Assembly: GCF_003408705.1 (NCBI RefSeq)
Contig: NZ_QAYL01000015.1
Coordinates: 62,001 to 126,000, forward strand
Direction: 5' to 3'
Length of the DNA: 64,000 nucleotides
DNA from: Mycobacterium uberis
GTDB taxonomy: Bacteria; Actinomycetota; Actinomycetes; Mycobacteriales; Mycobacteriaceae
The notes under the pieces: model-generated
Seen by the model: only the letters and a program-made list of their open reading frames with translations
Databases searched by the model: none
Told to the model about the DNA's origin: nothing
Translations under genes and position numbers: made by a program
Part shown: positions 10,044 to 20,683 of the stretch, in pieces
Layout: each line of letters starts with the position of its first letter
How positions within the stretch are numbered: the stretch's first letter is position 1

Positions 10044-13000
10044 GTGTACCTCAAGAGTCTGACGCTGAAGGGCTTCAAGTCCTTCGCATCGCCGACGACT
10101 CTACGTTTCGAGCCGGGCATTACCGCTGTTGTCGGACCTAATGGCTCCGGCAAGTCCAATGTCGTCGACGCCTTGGCATGGGTCATGGGAGAGCAGGGAG
10201 CCAAGACGTTGCGTGGCGGAAAGATGGAAGACGTCATTTTCGCCGGCACATCGTCCCGTTCCCCGCTGGGACGCGCCGAAGTTACCGTGACCATTGACAA
10301 CTCCGACAACGCACTACCGATTGAGTACTCCGAAGTATCGATCACGAGACGGATGTTCCGCGATGGCGCCACCGAATACGAAATCAACGGCAGTATTTGC
10401 CGTTTGATGGATGTCCATGAACTGCTGAGCGACTCCGGGATCGGCCGCGAGATGCATGTGATTGTCGGGCAGGGCAAGCTTGATGAGATCTTGCAGTCAC
10501 GGCCCGAGGGCCGTCGGGCCTTTATCGAAGAAGCCGCGGGCGTACTAAAACATCGCAAGCGCAAAGAAAAGGCCCTGCGTAAACTGGACGCAATGTCGGT
10601 GAACCTGGCCCGACTCACCGATCTGAACACCGAACTGCGACGTCAACTCAAACCGTTGGGCCGACAAGCCGAAGTAGCTCGACGGGCCGCGACCATTCAG
10701 GCTGATCTGCGCGATGCCCGGCTGCGACTGGCCGCCGACGATTTGGTGAGTCTACAAGGACAACGAGACGCGATCGTCGAGGCCCAGACGACGATGCGTC
10801 GTGAGCATGATGAAGCGGTCGCTCGGCTGGCAGTCGCAGCCGAAGAACTGGCGGCGCATGAGGTCGCGCTAACCGAACTCTCAGGACGCACCGAGTCTGT
10901 CCAACAGGCCTGGTTCAGTCTATCCGCCCTGGCGGAGCGAGTCAGTGCGACAGTTCGGATCGCCAGTGAACGTGCCCACCATCTTGATGTCGAGCCGGCA
11001 ACATCGGGTGACACCGATCCCGACGCGTTGGAAGCCGAGGCTCAGCAGATGGAGATCGTTGAGCAGCAGCTGCTGGCGGAGCTGGCCGCGGCGCGCGCTC
11101 AATTGGAGATCGCCCACGCTGAGTTGATCGACCGCGAGCACTGTGCCGTCGAGGCCGACAAGGCGCATCTGGAGGCGGTCCGAGCAGAGGCAGACCGGCG
11201 TGAGAGTTTAGCTCGGTTGGCCGGCCAAGTGGAGACGATGCGGGCGCGCGTCGAATCGATCGATGACAGCATCGCGCGATTATCCGAGCGCATTGAGGAG
11301 GCCGCCACACGTGCACAGCAGACCCGCGCGGAGTTTGAAACCGTGCAGGGTCACGTCGATGAACTGGATAAGGGCGAGGTCGGCCTTGACGAGCAGCACG
11401 AGCGGACCGTGGCAGCATTGCGGTTCGCCGATGAACGTGTGGCCGAACTGCAGTCCGCCGAACGGAACGCCGAACGCCAGGTGGTTTCGCTACGGGCCCG
11501 CATCGACGCACTTTCAGTGAGACTCGAGCGTAAGGACGGTGCGGCTTGGCTTGCGCATAATCACAGTGGCACAGGGTTGTTGGGCCCGATCGCCAAATTG
11601 GTGAAGGTGCGTCCCGGGTATGAGGCGGCATTGGCTGCGGCGCTCGGACCGGTGGCAGACGCGCTGGCGGCTGACAATTTGGGCGCGGCCCACAGCGCAC
11701 TCGCTGCGCTCAAGGAAGCCGACGCCGGCCACGCGGCCCTCGTCTTGGGAGACTGGCCGGCAGATGCCGAGCCGACTTACGCTGCTGGGCTGCCCGACGG
11801 TGCCCTCCGGGCACTCGACTTGATTGGGGCACCGCCGCGACTGCAGGGCGCGTTGATTGCCATGCTTTCGGACGTCGCGGTGGTAAACGACCTCGCCGAA
11901 GCGTTGGGTGTGGTAGCTATCCGCCCGCAGTTGCGGGTGGTCACCGTTGACGGCGATCTGGTGGGCGCCGGTTCGGTGAGTGGCGGTTCTGACCGCAAGC
12001 TGTCGACGCTGGAAATCACTTCGGAGATCGACAAGGCCGGCACCGAGTTGGCCGCCGCTGAGGCGCAGGTGACGCAAGTAAGCGCCGCGCTGTCCGAAGC
12101 ACTGTCTGAACAGGCCACCTGTTCCGACGCCGTTGAACAGGCGCTGACTGCACTCAACGAATCCGATACCGCAATATTGTCAGTTTATGATCACCTTGGG
12201 CGTCTTAGCCAGGAGGAGCGCGCGGCCGAAGCAGAATGGCATAGGCTGCTGGCTCAGCGTGAGGAATTAGAAATTGGACGTGCTGCGACCCTTGAGGAGG
12301 TCGTTGAACTCGAGACCCGGTTGCGCAACGGCGAACAGACCCAGCATATGTATGCTGCTGATGAAAACTCTGCAGCGGGCCGGCAGCTGGTTGCTGCTGC
12401 AGTCGAGGAGGCCCGTGGTGTCGAAGTAGAAGCTCGGCTTGCGGTGCGCACCGCCGAGGAACGCGTCAATGCGGTGCGCGGGCGGGCGGATTCTCTGCGT
12501 CGTGCGGCCGTTGCTGAGCGCGAGGTACGGTTGCAGGCCGCCCAAATGCACGGCGCACGAATACAGGCGGCTGCGGTGGCTGCAGTGGTAGCCGATTGCG
12601 GGCAGCTGTTGGGGTACCGGTTGAGCCAGATCGTCGACGTGGCAGCACAACATCGTGCTGTACTGGCTGCCGAGCGCCAGCAGCGATCAGTCGCAATGAC
12701 GGCGGTGCGCGGCGAAGCAAATATTCTAGGAGCCCGGGTGGCCACCCTTACCGATTCGCTGCACCGAGACGAGGTGGCCAATGCTCAGGTGGTACTGCGT
12801 ATCGAACAGCTCGAGCAGCTGGTGCTGGAGCAGTTCGGAATGGCGTCGGTCGATTTGGTCACCGAGTATGGTCCGCAGGTTGCACTACCGCCGACTGAGC
12901 TTGAGATGGCTGAATTTGAACTGGCAGCCGAGCGTGGCGAGCAAGTTACCGTGCCTGCCTCGATGCCGTACGACCGCGCTACCCAGGAGCGCCGAGCTAA

Positions 13001-13655
13001 ACGTGCCGAGTGTGAGCTAGCCGAGCTGGGTAGGATCAATCCGCTCGCGCTGGAGGAGTTCGCTGCGCTAGAGGAACGCTATAACTTTTTGTCTACCCAA
13101 CTGGAGGATGTCAAGGCTGCCCGCAAGGATCTGCTTGCCGTGGTCGCCGATGTCGATGCCCGCATCCTGCAGGTGTTCAGCGACGCCTTTACGGACGTGG
13201 AGCGCGAATTCCGTGGTGTCTTTACCTCGCTGTTCCCCGGTGGCGAGGGCCGGTTACGGCTGACCGATCCGAGTGACATGCTCACCACTGGCATCGAGGT
13301 AGAAGCACGTCCACCAGGCAAGAAAGTCAGCCGGTTGTCGTTGCTGTCCGGCGGCGAGAAGTCACTTACTGCAGTGGCGATGTTGGTGGCGATCTTTAAG
13401 GCCCGGCCGTCGCCATTCTACATTATGGATGAGGTGGAGGCTGCGCTCGACGATGTCAATCTGCGCCGCTTGATTGATCTGTTTGAGCAACTGCGTGGTC
13501 AGTCGCAGCTGATCATCATTACGCACCAGAAGCCGACGATGGAAGTCGCTGACGCGCTGTACGGTGTCACCATGCAGGGCGATGGCATCACCGCGGTGAT
13601 CTCGCAGCGGATGCGCGGTCAGCAGGTGAAATCGTTGGTAACCAGTTCCTCCTAG
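10044..13655 (+). CDS. smc: chromosome segregation ATPase SMC
   Basis: SMC forms the ring-shaped condensin core with ScpA/ScpB and organises and segregates the nucleoid. The 1203-residue frame is complete. It has the N-terminal head with KGFKSF and Walker [10 protein letters not shown] (residues about 33-41), then a long coiled coil. The flexible hinge lies around residues 515-650 ([12 protein letters not shown] to [11 protein letters not shown]), followed by the return coil. The C-terminal head has the ABC signature [14 protein letters not shown] and Walker [14 protein letters not shown]. The GTG start gives [14 protein letters not shown], the conserved beginning of the family. ftsY follows 64 bases downstream, the usual mycobacterial arrangement. 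Confidence 0.96.
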   Translation: MYLKSLTLKGFKSFASPTTLRFEPGITAVVGPNGSGKSNVVDALAWVMGEQGAKTLRGGKMEDVIFAGTSSRSPLGRAEVTVTIDNSDNALPIEYSEVSITRRMFRDGATEYEINGSICRLMDVHELLSDSGIGREMHVIVGQGKLDEILQSRPEGRRAFIEEAAGVLKHRKRKEKALRKLDAMSVNLARLTDLNTELRRQLKPLGRQAEVARRAATIQADLRDARLRLAADDLVSLQGQRDAIVEAQTTMRREHDEAVARLAVAAEELAAHEVALTELSGRTESVQQAWFSLSALAERVSATVRIASERAHHLDVEPATSGDTDPDALEAEAQQMEIVEQQLLAELAAARAQLEIAHAELIDREHCAVEADKAHLEAVRAEADRRESLARLAGQVETMRARVESIDDSIARLSERIEEAATRAQQTRAEFETVQGHVDELDKGEVGLDEQHERTVAALRFADERVAELQSAERNAERQVVSLRARIDALSVRLERKDGAAWLAHNHSGTGLLGPIAKLVKVRPGYEAALAAALGPVADALAADNLGAAHSALAALKEADAGHAALVLGDWPADAEPTYAAGLPDGALRALDLIGAPPRLQGALIAMLSDVAVVNDLAEALGVVAIRPQLRVVTVDGDLVGAGSVSGGSDRKLSTLEITSEIDKAGTELAAAEAQVTQVSAALSEALSEQATCSDAVEQALTALNESDTAILSVYDHLGRLSQEERAAEAEWHRLLAQREELEIGRAATLEEVVELETRLRNGEQTQHMYAADENSAAGRQLVAAAVEEARGVEVEARLAVRTAEERVNAVRGRADSLRRAAVAEREVRLQAAQMHGARIQAAAVAAVVADCGQLLGYRLSQIVDVAAQHRAVLAAERQQRSVAMTAVRGEANILGARVATLTDSLHRDEVANAQVVLRIEQLEQLVLEQFGMASVDLVTEYGPQVALPPTELEMAEFELAAERGEQVTVPASMPYDRATQERRAKRAECELAELGRINPLALEEFAALEERYNFLSTQLEDVKAARKDLLAVVADVDARILQVFSDAFTDVEREFRGVFTSLFPGGEGRLRLTDPSDMLTTGIEVEARPPGKKVSRLSLLSGGEKSLTAVAMLVAIFKARPSPFYIMDEVEAALDDVNLRRLIDLFEQLRGQSQLIIITHQKPTMEVADALYGVTMQGDGITAVISQRMRGQQVKSLVTSSS

Positions 13656-13719
13656 CGCGACTTGAGCGCGTCTCACCCTCGTTGTTCGCTGGGCGTTTCG
13701 CCCCTGAAACAATGGCAGC

Positions 13720-14982
13720 GTGTCGCAAGGTTTTTGGGTTGCCATCACGATCATCGCTGCCTTGGTTATCATCGCCGTCTTGATTCTGGGTCTGGTGCGT
13801 TATCGTCGTCGGCGGATCAGCCTATCCCGGCCTCAACCTGGCATGACCGATCGCTCTGGCGGCTACACCGCGTCGTCGGGCATTATCTTCAGCCAAACCG
13901 CGCCGCCCGTTCAGCCCGCGGACCACATCGACACCAGCGGACCGCCGGCGGTAGGGGACGATGTGGCCGTGCCTCACGACGCGCCGGGGCGCATGAGCTC
14001 CGACGTTTTACTTCCCGAAGCTGAGGCGGCATCTTCCGCGGTCCCTCCAAGCGATGCCATTGCGCCACCCGAAGGCCGATTGGAGCGGCTGCGTGGGCGA
14101 CTCGTCAGGACGCAGAATGCGTTCGGACGCAGCATGCTGGGCTTGATCGGCGGCGGTGACCTGGATGAGGATTCCTGGCAAGAGCTCGAGGACACTCTGC
14201 TGATCGCCGATCTGGGCTCCGTTGCCACCGAATCGGTGGTATCTGCATTGCGCAGCCAGCTGGCCAGCAGCAACGTGCGTACTGAGGCCGACGCTCGGGC
14301 TGTTCTGCGTGGCGTATTAATCAGTGAGTTGCAACCCGACATGGATCGCTCGGTCCGAGCTCTACCGCACGCCGACTATCCTGCCGTGCTTCTAATGGTC
14401 GGTGTCAACGGCACCGGCAAGACCACCACCGTCGGAAAGTTAGCGCGGGTTTTGGTAGCCGACGGCCGACGCGTCGTCCTCGGCGCGGCCGACACCTTCC
14501 GGGCCGCGGCTGCCGACCAACTGCAAACCTGGGCTTGCCGGGTGGGTGCAGAGCTGGTGCGTGGCGCCGAAAGCGCTGACCCGGCATCGGTGGCGTTCGA
14601 CGCCGTCGACAAGGGCATCAGCGCGGGCGCCGACGTTGTGGTCATCGACACCGCCGGGCGGCTGCATACCAAGGTGGGGTTGATGGACGAGCTCGATAAA
14701 GTCAAGCGGGTAGTGACTCGGCGCGCGGCGGTTGACGAGATATTATTGGTCCTGGACGCCACGATCGGGCAAAACGGGCTGGCGCAAGCTCGGGTCTTCG
14801 CCGAAATACTCGATATTACCGGTGTCGTGCTGACTAAGCTAGACGGAACGGCTAAGGGCGGCATTGTTTTTCGAGTTCAACGTGAGCTTGGGGTGCCAGT
14901 GAAGCTGGTCGGACTGGGTGAAGGTCCGGACGACCTGGCGCCATTTGAACCTGCCGCTTTTGTTGACGCTCTGTTGGGGTAA
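13720..14982 (+). CDS. ftsY: signal recognition particle receptor FtsY
   Basis: SRP receptor GTPase that docks Ffh-ribosome complexes at the membrane. The 420-residue protein begins with a transmembrane segment (VAITIIAALVIIAVLILGLV) and RYRRRR, typical of actinobacterial FtsY. An acidic, proline-rich linker leads to the NG domain from about residue 120. G motifs are GVNGTGKTTT, DTFRAAAADQL, DTAGRLHTK and TKLDGTAKGG, and the family end EPAAFVDALLG is present. Start is GTG. It acts with ffh at 22800; in this genome the nitrogen genes between them are dead, but both SRP partners are kept. Confidence 0.95.
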   Translation: MSQGFWVAITIIAALVIIAVLILGLVRYRRRRISLSRPQPGMTDRSGGYTASSGIIFSQTAPPVQPADHIDTSGPPAVGDDVAVPHDAPGRMSSDVLLPEAEAASSAVPPSDAIAPPEGRLERLRGRLVRTQNAFGRSMLGLIGGGDLDEDSWQELEDTLLIADLGSVATESVVSALRSQLASSNVRTEADARAVLRGVLISELQPDMDRSVRALPHADYPAVLLMVGVNGTGKTTTVGKLARVLVADGRRVVLGAADTFRAAAADQLQTWACRVGAELVRGAESADPASVAFDAVDKGISAGADVVVIDTAGRLHTKVGLMDELDKVKRVVTRRAAVDEILLVLDATIGQNGLAQARVFAEILDITGVVLTKLDGTAKGGIVFRVQRELGVPVKLVGLGEGPDDLAPFEPAAFVDALLG

Positions 14983-15131
14983 ACCTTTTGAACCGCAGAG
15001 CGGCGTTAATCCCGCTGAAGCATGGCGGCCCTGTCGCTGCAACAACCATTCCGCCTGGTTCTTGGACCAGGTTATTAGCCACGCTTGTGAGGGCACATAG
15101 GAGGTCAACGCTCACCCGGAGGTGGTAGCGA

Positions 15132-16137
15132 GTGAACAAATTCCCTGTCCTTGGGCTAGCCCAATACCAATGACACCGCCTGGCTATTGGCGAGTTCTAT
15201 GCTGGTGCTGTTGGTGACGTCAGGTCTGACGTTTTTCTATAGCGGCATGGCGCGCCAGGGGTGTGCTGAGCATGATCATGATTAATATCAACGCGATGGG
15301 TGTGGTGACCGTGTTGTGGGTGCTCTAGGACTACTTGCTCGTTTTTGGAAACGATGTCGGAAATGTCGCCGGCAACTCGACCCAAATACTGGGGTCTGAA
15401 GGGGCTCATCGATGTCAATGCCGTTGCGACGGGTCTTAGCACATAGACTGCAGCGGTGAATATCCCGCTGGCCGGTACGATGCCGACCAGCGTATTTGTG
15501 GTATTTCAACTGATGTTCGCGATCATCATGGTCGCGCTAATGTCGGGGGCCGTGACCGACTGGATGCGGTTCGGCGTCTGGTTTTTGTTCGCCGGACTAT
15601 GGGCGACGTTCGTCATCACCACGATCGCCACTGCCGCGGCGGTGCTCAACTGGCGCATCTGCGGTGGCAAGGCGACAACGCTGAGCGCGGTCTTGGGAAT
15701 TGTCGCCGACTGGTCTCTATCACGCTGTCCTGTTCGTCGGTCAACGTGCTGGGCGCATTGGTGGTCGGCGTGGTCTGTGGGACGAAGTTCTGGCTTGGCT
15801 TTGACGATTCCCTCGACGTGGTCAGGGTGCACGTGGTTGGCGGTCTAGTGGGCACGTTGCTGGCGGGCCCCGGAGAGCTCAGCAATTAATGACGTGGCAG
15901 AGGTGTCGGAAAGGGTGTTCTATGGCGGGCGCGGCTTCGCCAAGCGATCGGCGCCTTCCGCATTTTGTTCTACTCTGGTGTCGCTACACTAATATCTTGG
16001 CGTTGATCCTAGAATTCACCATCAGGCTTCGGCTGGGCGCTGACGATGAAAACGCTGGTATCGACAAGGCTGGGCATGCCAAGACAGCCTACAATTTTGC
16101 GGTAGCCGACGAACCGATTCTATACTTACTCTATTAG
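15132..16137 (+). pseudogene. amt: ammonium transporter remnant
   Basis: Counterpart of Rv2920c, an AmtB-type ammonium channel. The GTG at 15132 starts NKFPVLGLAQ, near the family's N-terminus. Later pieces in different frames are FYSGMARQ near 15235, NIPLAGTMPTSVFVVFQLMFA with ITVALMSGAVTDWMRFG near 15456-15570, SSVNVLGALVVGVVCGTKFW near 15730-15790, VRVHVVGGLVGTLLAG near 15825-15870, and LGADDENAGIDKAGHAKTAY near 16035-16095. Multiple stops and frameshifts are present. It lies directly upstream of the glnB and glnD remnants, so a nitrogen operon decayed as a unit. Confidence 0.85.
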
Positions 16138-16201
16138 CGTGGAGGGCACCTGTAACGGCCAGAAGTAGCTGTTGGGTGACAGAGTTGGAGGCAGCGCGGA
16201 A

Positions 16202-16486
16202 GTGAATTTTATTACCGCGATCGTCAAGCCGTTCACACTTGATGACGTCAAGGCAGACCTCGAATAAAGAATAAATGGATGTCCTGGGGGTGATGGCCAG
16301 CCAACTTCAAGGCTACGGGCGGCAGAAGGGCCACACTGGAGCTTACCACTTTGCCTTCATGTCGGCCCAGTCCACTTGTCCGTGCGGCGAACATTGGCAA
16401 GATTAGGAAACGGCAAAGTCTAGGTTATCCCGGGAAAGACCGTCATCCGAGTATGCACCGGTGAACGCGGATCTGGAGCGTTATGA
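16202..16486 (+). pseudogene. glnB: PII signal protein remnant
   Basis: GlnB senses 2-oxoglutarate and ATP/ADP and signals nitrogen status. The frame starts at GTG 16202 with NFITAIVKPFTLDDVKADLE, nearly identical to the PII N-terminus, then hits TAA at 16265. Downstream, GYGRQKGHT is recognisable at 16313-16335; this is the T-loop region that carries the uridylylated or adenylylated Tyr. The end reads VIRVCTGERGSGAL before TGA at 16484-16486. The centre is badly damaged. It sits between the amt and glnD remnants. Confidence 0.88.
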
Positions 16487-16591
16487 GGTTAACCGCACAG
16501 TGCTGATCCACCGTGAACGGGCTGGGCGGTTATGAAACTCAGCCGGCCCGGTCCGTCCGGTGTCTCTGTATCGGCTTGCATGGAAAGTTTT

Positions 16592-18732
16592 ATGGCAGAC
16601 GAGTGGCGAAAGGTGCTGTTCAACAGCAATTGTCAACTTGATGCGCCGCGGCTACGCTAAGTGCGGCTGGATCTGCACGCGGCCAGGCTGATCGCCAAGA
16701 TGGCCGAGGTCGGAACCGCCGATGCGGGCGGCTTCGCGATAGTGGAAATCGGTGGACTTGGGTCGCTATGCATTGTTTCCCTACTCCGACCTGGATCTGA
16801 TGCTATTGCAAGACGACATGTCTATTGACATTTTGCAATGGGTTACCAATCGGCAGTGGTGTACCATTATGGGAAGCGAATGTTTAACTTGATCACAGCG
16901 TGCGAACCGTCTTCGGGGCATTGGTCGTCGCTAACACCGAGATAGTGACTGTCCTGGGCATGCTGGCAGCGCGCCACATCGCCGGTGCTGCGGGGCTACC
17001 GGTAAAGTTGCTCTACGGGGTGCGACGTCAGTGGCACAGCGGTATTCGCCGGCCGAATGTACGAGCTGGTCGACAGCACGCATGCCCGCTGGAAGCGTTG
17101 TCTGCGGATAGCTGAGCGTGCTGAGCCCGACCTGCAATTAGGTGGTGGCGGTCTTCCGCGACGTCCAGTTGCTCGATGAGCTGGACGTCGAGCGTCACGG
17201 CGTACCACAACCCGATATGTCCGTGGGTTCGCTGGATACCGCCTATCTTATCCCTGCTCAATGTTCGCATTGATCTGCATCAGATGTCTGGTCGCGGGCA
17301 TGGTTTGTTGTTGGCCCAGCACCCGAACGACATCAGTGCGGCCTTGCGCATTGGTGACCGATTCGATCTGGCACGGATGCTGTCTGGACGCCGACCGCAC
17401 CATTGTTTACCACGCTGAAGTTGTGCTACGAACCATCGTTAATGCATTGCTGCGGCGTGGCATATCGAGCTGGCGGCGACCCAAGCGGCGATCATTAGAC
17501 GAGAGCGTCGTCGAATTTGCCGGTGAAATCTTGCTGGCCCGCAGTGCCCAACCCGAAGATGGCCCCGGTCTCTTATTACACGTGGCCGCCGCATCGGCCG
17601 CTACCGGATTGTTCATCAGCGCTGCCACGCTGAGTCGTCTGGCCACCAGCGCTGCCGAGATGCCAACTTCGTAGCCGTGTGGGACATGAGATGGTTTTTA
17701 GCCGTGCTGAACGCTGGCTCCACCACCGTGGTGACCATCGAAGCGCTTGACCACATCGGGCTATGGGGCTGGTTGTTGCCGGAATTGGGTTGCAATCCAT
17801 GGCCTTTCGCCCTACGACGTCGCGCACAAGTGGACGGTGGACCGCTACTGCCCATCGTGGCCACTGAACGATTAGAGAACCCTCGAGAACGTATCGGAGG
17901 TTCTAGGTGACGATCCGTTATTATTCGAAGTACTGCGTGCGTTGACCCGAGGCGGATGTGAAAGCCACTGTGGACCGACTGGAAGGCGTCCCGGATCCAG
18001 GATTTGGTCAATCGTTGTCGGATGTTGGTGGCGAGGTGAGGCGTTGCAGTAATTGGATCCTACTGTGCCCCGTAATCTTTTGATTTTTGCCAGTAACGGG
18101 GTTGAAGTGGAGATTAGGCTGGGCGATAGTGCGTGCATGTACACTGCCGTGATGGCCGCTCCGGATGCGCGGGGATTGGTCTCGAAAGCCGTCGCTGTAT
18201 AGGAGTTGGATTTGTTGCGAGTCCACGCTAGCGTCGATGAACAGCAACCACGGTGTCGCGATCACCGAATTTGTTGTGTCACCGTACTTCGGCTCCCCCG
18301 GTCGTAGCCGGACTGCTGCGTCAGCAGTTCCTTGGTGAGCTGGTTGGCGATATCGATGTCCTTGAGATACTAGAGAAGCGGGACGGCGAGGCCTCGAGCT
18401 CGTCGTTTGCCAGAATGGTGGAGGTACTGACGGGAGTGTCCTTCACGCGTTCGTTAGTAGCGGCACGCATCCTGTGGCTCGACAATGCTGCTCCAGACCA
18501 GTTAGTCTTTGAGGTCTGCACCGTGGAATGGACCGGTTTGCTCGCACTGATAACTTGGGTGCTGGAGCGAGCCGGGGTAGACATCGTATGGGCAAAGGTC
18601 AACACGTATGGTTCGACCGCGGCTTATATGTTTTGTGTGGTGTGGCCAGCCAAGTCAACCAGGGGCGTCGACGCAGCGCTGCGGGCCATGGTCGAACAGC
18701 ACCTACTCAGTGTGTTGTGCGGATGCTCATGA
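16592..18732 (+). pseudogene. glnD: PII uridylyl/adenylyltransferase remnant
   Basis: GlnD modifies PII. The nucleotidyltransferase core is seen as RLDLHAARLIAKMAEVGTAD followed by GGFAIV, GGLG and PYSDLDLMLL at 16670-16815. Fragments of the central HD-domain region occur at 17470-17800 ([34 protein letters not shown]). The C-terminal ACT domain (EVCTVEWTGLLALITWVLER, GVDIVWAKVNTYGS) is still open from about 18360 to the stop at 18730-18732. Numerous frameshifts and in-frame stops are present. Its last codons overlap the 3' end of the convergent helicase gene by 6 bases. Confidence 0.88.
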
Positions 18733-20553
18733 CTTCTCGGTGTTGAGCTGCCGCACCGCATCAATGCGCGCTTTGAGCTGATCGCGGGTCGCAGCGGCGA
18801 TCAGTGGTCCCCCGCAGCGTCGTCGGAGTTCACTGTGGATCCAGCCGTGCGGTTTGCCCGTGCGGTGATGGGCTATTGAGACTAGTGAGTTGAGTTCGCG
18901 GCGTAGCTCGCGGAGTTGGCCATGCACCGACACCGGCACTCCGGAGGTCCGATCCGGTGCCGATGAAGTTTGTTGTGCGGCGGAACGTTTTTGAAGCTGC
19001 TCGTCTTGACGTCGGTGCAGCAGAGCTCGCATCTGATCGGCATCCAGCAACCCAGGTATACCGAGGTAATCGGCCTCTTCCTCACTTCCGGCAGGGGTGG
19101 CGGTGCCGAATGATGATCCATCAAAAATGACCTGATCCAGTTCGGCGTCGGCTCCTAGCGCGGTGAAGCTCTTCTCGGTGTCGCCTTGTTCGGTTTGTGT
19201 CCTCGTGGCGGGATCACAGTCGAGAGGACTGTCGGTTGATTCGCGGTGCGGTTTGCTCAGCACATGGTTGCGCTGTGCCTCCAACTCACTGGCCAGCTGG
19301 AGCAGATTAGGCACCGACGGGACAAATATGCTTGCGGTTTCTCCTGGCCGACGAGACCGCACGAACCGGCCGATGGTCTGTGCGAAGAACAACGGCGTCG
19401 CGGCGCTGGTGGCATAGATCCCCACCGACAGCCGGGGTATGTCGACGCCCTCAGAGACCATCCGGACCGCGACTAGCCACCGATTGGTGCTTTCAGCGAA
19501 TTCGGTGATGTGGGCTGAGGAGGAATTGGGGTCGTCGGACAACACCAACGTGGGAGCTTCTGAGGTCATTTGCGCCAGCAGTTTGGCATACGCACGGGCT
19601 GTGGTCTGATCGGATGCGATGATCATGCCGCCGGCGTCGGGCACGTGCGTACGCAATTGGTGCAGTCGCTGATCGGCCGCGGAGATGACCGCCGGTATCC
19701 ATTCTCCGGAGGGGTCCAGCGCGGTCCGCCACGCCCGTGCGGTCTGTTCGGCAGACAGCGGCTCGCCCAGTCGGGCCGCGTGCTCCGCACCTGCGCTATC
19801 TCGCCAGCGTGCCTGCCCGGAGTAGGCCAGGAACACCACCGGACGGACCACGCCGTCGGCAAGGCCTTCAGCGTAACCATAGGTGTGGTCGGCCTGCGAA
19901 TGCATCAGCCCGTCAGAGCCAGGTGCGTAAGTGACGAACGGAATTGGGTTGTCGTCGCTGCGAAACGGCGTGCCCGTCAGCGCAAGTCGGCGTGTCGCGT
20001 CGTTGAAGGCGTTACGGATAGCGTCGCCCCAGGCTTTGGTGTCACCACCATGGTGGATCTCATCAAAGATCACCAACGTTCTGCGCCCTTCGGTGCGTAC
20101 CCGGTGCAGCGTCGGATGCGCGGTGATCTGAGCGTAGGTTACCGTCACGCCGTGATACTCCGGCGAAGTCTGTGGGTTGGCGTTCGAGAATTTCGGATCC
20201 AGCGCCAGACCGCGGGCTGCCGCGGCCCGGGCCCACTGGACCTTGAGGTGCTCGGTGGGAACGACGACAGTGACCTGCTCGACGGTGCGACTACTCAGCA
20301 GTTCGGCCATCACCCTTAGGGCGAACGTTGTTTTCCCGGATCCAGGGGTAGCAACGACCAGGAAGTCGCGCGGTTGGCTGGCCAAATACTTCACCATTGC
20401 TCGACGTTGCCAACTGCGCAACGGCCGGCTGCCGTCAGGGTTGGCTTGGCTGACCCGCTGCGTCAACACGGTTCCACCGTAGTTGTTCTGCTGCGCATAA
20501 TGGTTCTCCGATTGCGCTGTTTCACCATGATGTCGGTGCAATGGCCACCGCAT
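18727..20553 (-). CDS. DEAD/DEAH-box helicase-like protein
   Basis: Superfamily 2 helicase/ATPase, counterpart of Rv2917; the biological role is not established. The 608-residue protein has Walker A ATPGSGKTTFALRVMAELL (near residue 70), the DExH box FDEIHHGGDTKAWGD (near 170), motif III LTGTPFRSD, and in the second RecA domain RMVSEGVDIPRLSVGIYAT and TIGRFVRSRRPGE (motif VI). The C-terminal third (about residues 430-608) is charged and of unknown fold. The start is uncertain: an internal start near LTQRVSQANPDG is possible because the first 30 residues look weakly conserved. It is intact in a genome that dropped most dispensable genes, which argues for a useful function. Confidence 0.85.
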   Translation of the reverse strand: MRWPLHRHHGETAQSENHYAQQNNYGGTVLTQRVSQANPDGSRPLRSWQRRAMVKYLASQPRDFLVVATPGSGKTTFALRVMAELLSSRTVEQVTVVVPTEHLKVQWARAAAARGLALDPKFSNANPQTSPEYHGVTVTYAQITAHPTLHRVRTEGRRTLVIFDEIHHGGDTKAWGDAIRNAFNDATRRLALTGTPFRSDDNPIPFVTYAPGSDGLMHSQADHTYGYAEGLADGVVRPVVFLAYSGQARWRDSAGAEHAARLGEPLSAEQTARAWRTALDPSGEWIPAVISAADQRLHQLRTHVPDAGGMIIASDQTTARAYAKLLAQMTSEAPTLVLSDDPNSSSAHITEFAESTNRWLVAVRMVSEGVDIPRLSVGIYATSAATPLFFAQTIGRFVRSRRPGETASIFVPSVPNLLQLASELEAQRNHVLSKPHRESTDSPLDCDPATRTQTEQGDTEKSFTALGADAELDQVIFDGSSFGTATPAGSEEEADYLGIPGLLDADQMRALLHRRQDEQLQKRSAAQQTSSAPDRTSGVPVSVHGQLRELRRELNSLVSIAHHRTGKPHGWIHSELRRRCGGPLIAAATRDQLKARIDAVRQLNTEKS

Positions 20554-20683
20554 TATGCCACATTAGTTCTGTTGCAGCACAACGTACGACGGAATCGCAA
20601 TCTGCGCCAGCGAAATCATGCGGCAAGTGTAAAGTATAGCACAGCAAGGCTTTTTGGTGCAGTCGCGATGTACGCTGTGCATC

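Noticed and set aside
10942..11700. Long open frame antisense to smc
   Set aside because: GC-rich shadow frame of an intact gene, very rich in Arg/Pro, with no motif.
15151..15164. 14-base palindrome TTGGGCTAGCCCAA in the amt remnant
   Set aside because: Too short to separate from chance in a region of this size.
17159..17190. 10-bp inverted repeat in the glnD remnant (arms 17159-17168 and 17181-17190)
   Set aside because: Arms are short and fit coding constraint on the ancestral sequence ([10 protein letters not shown]), so it is not in the class of the three long hairpins.
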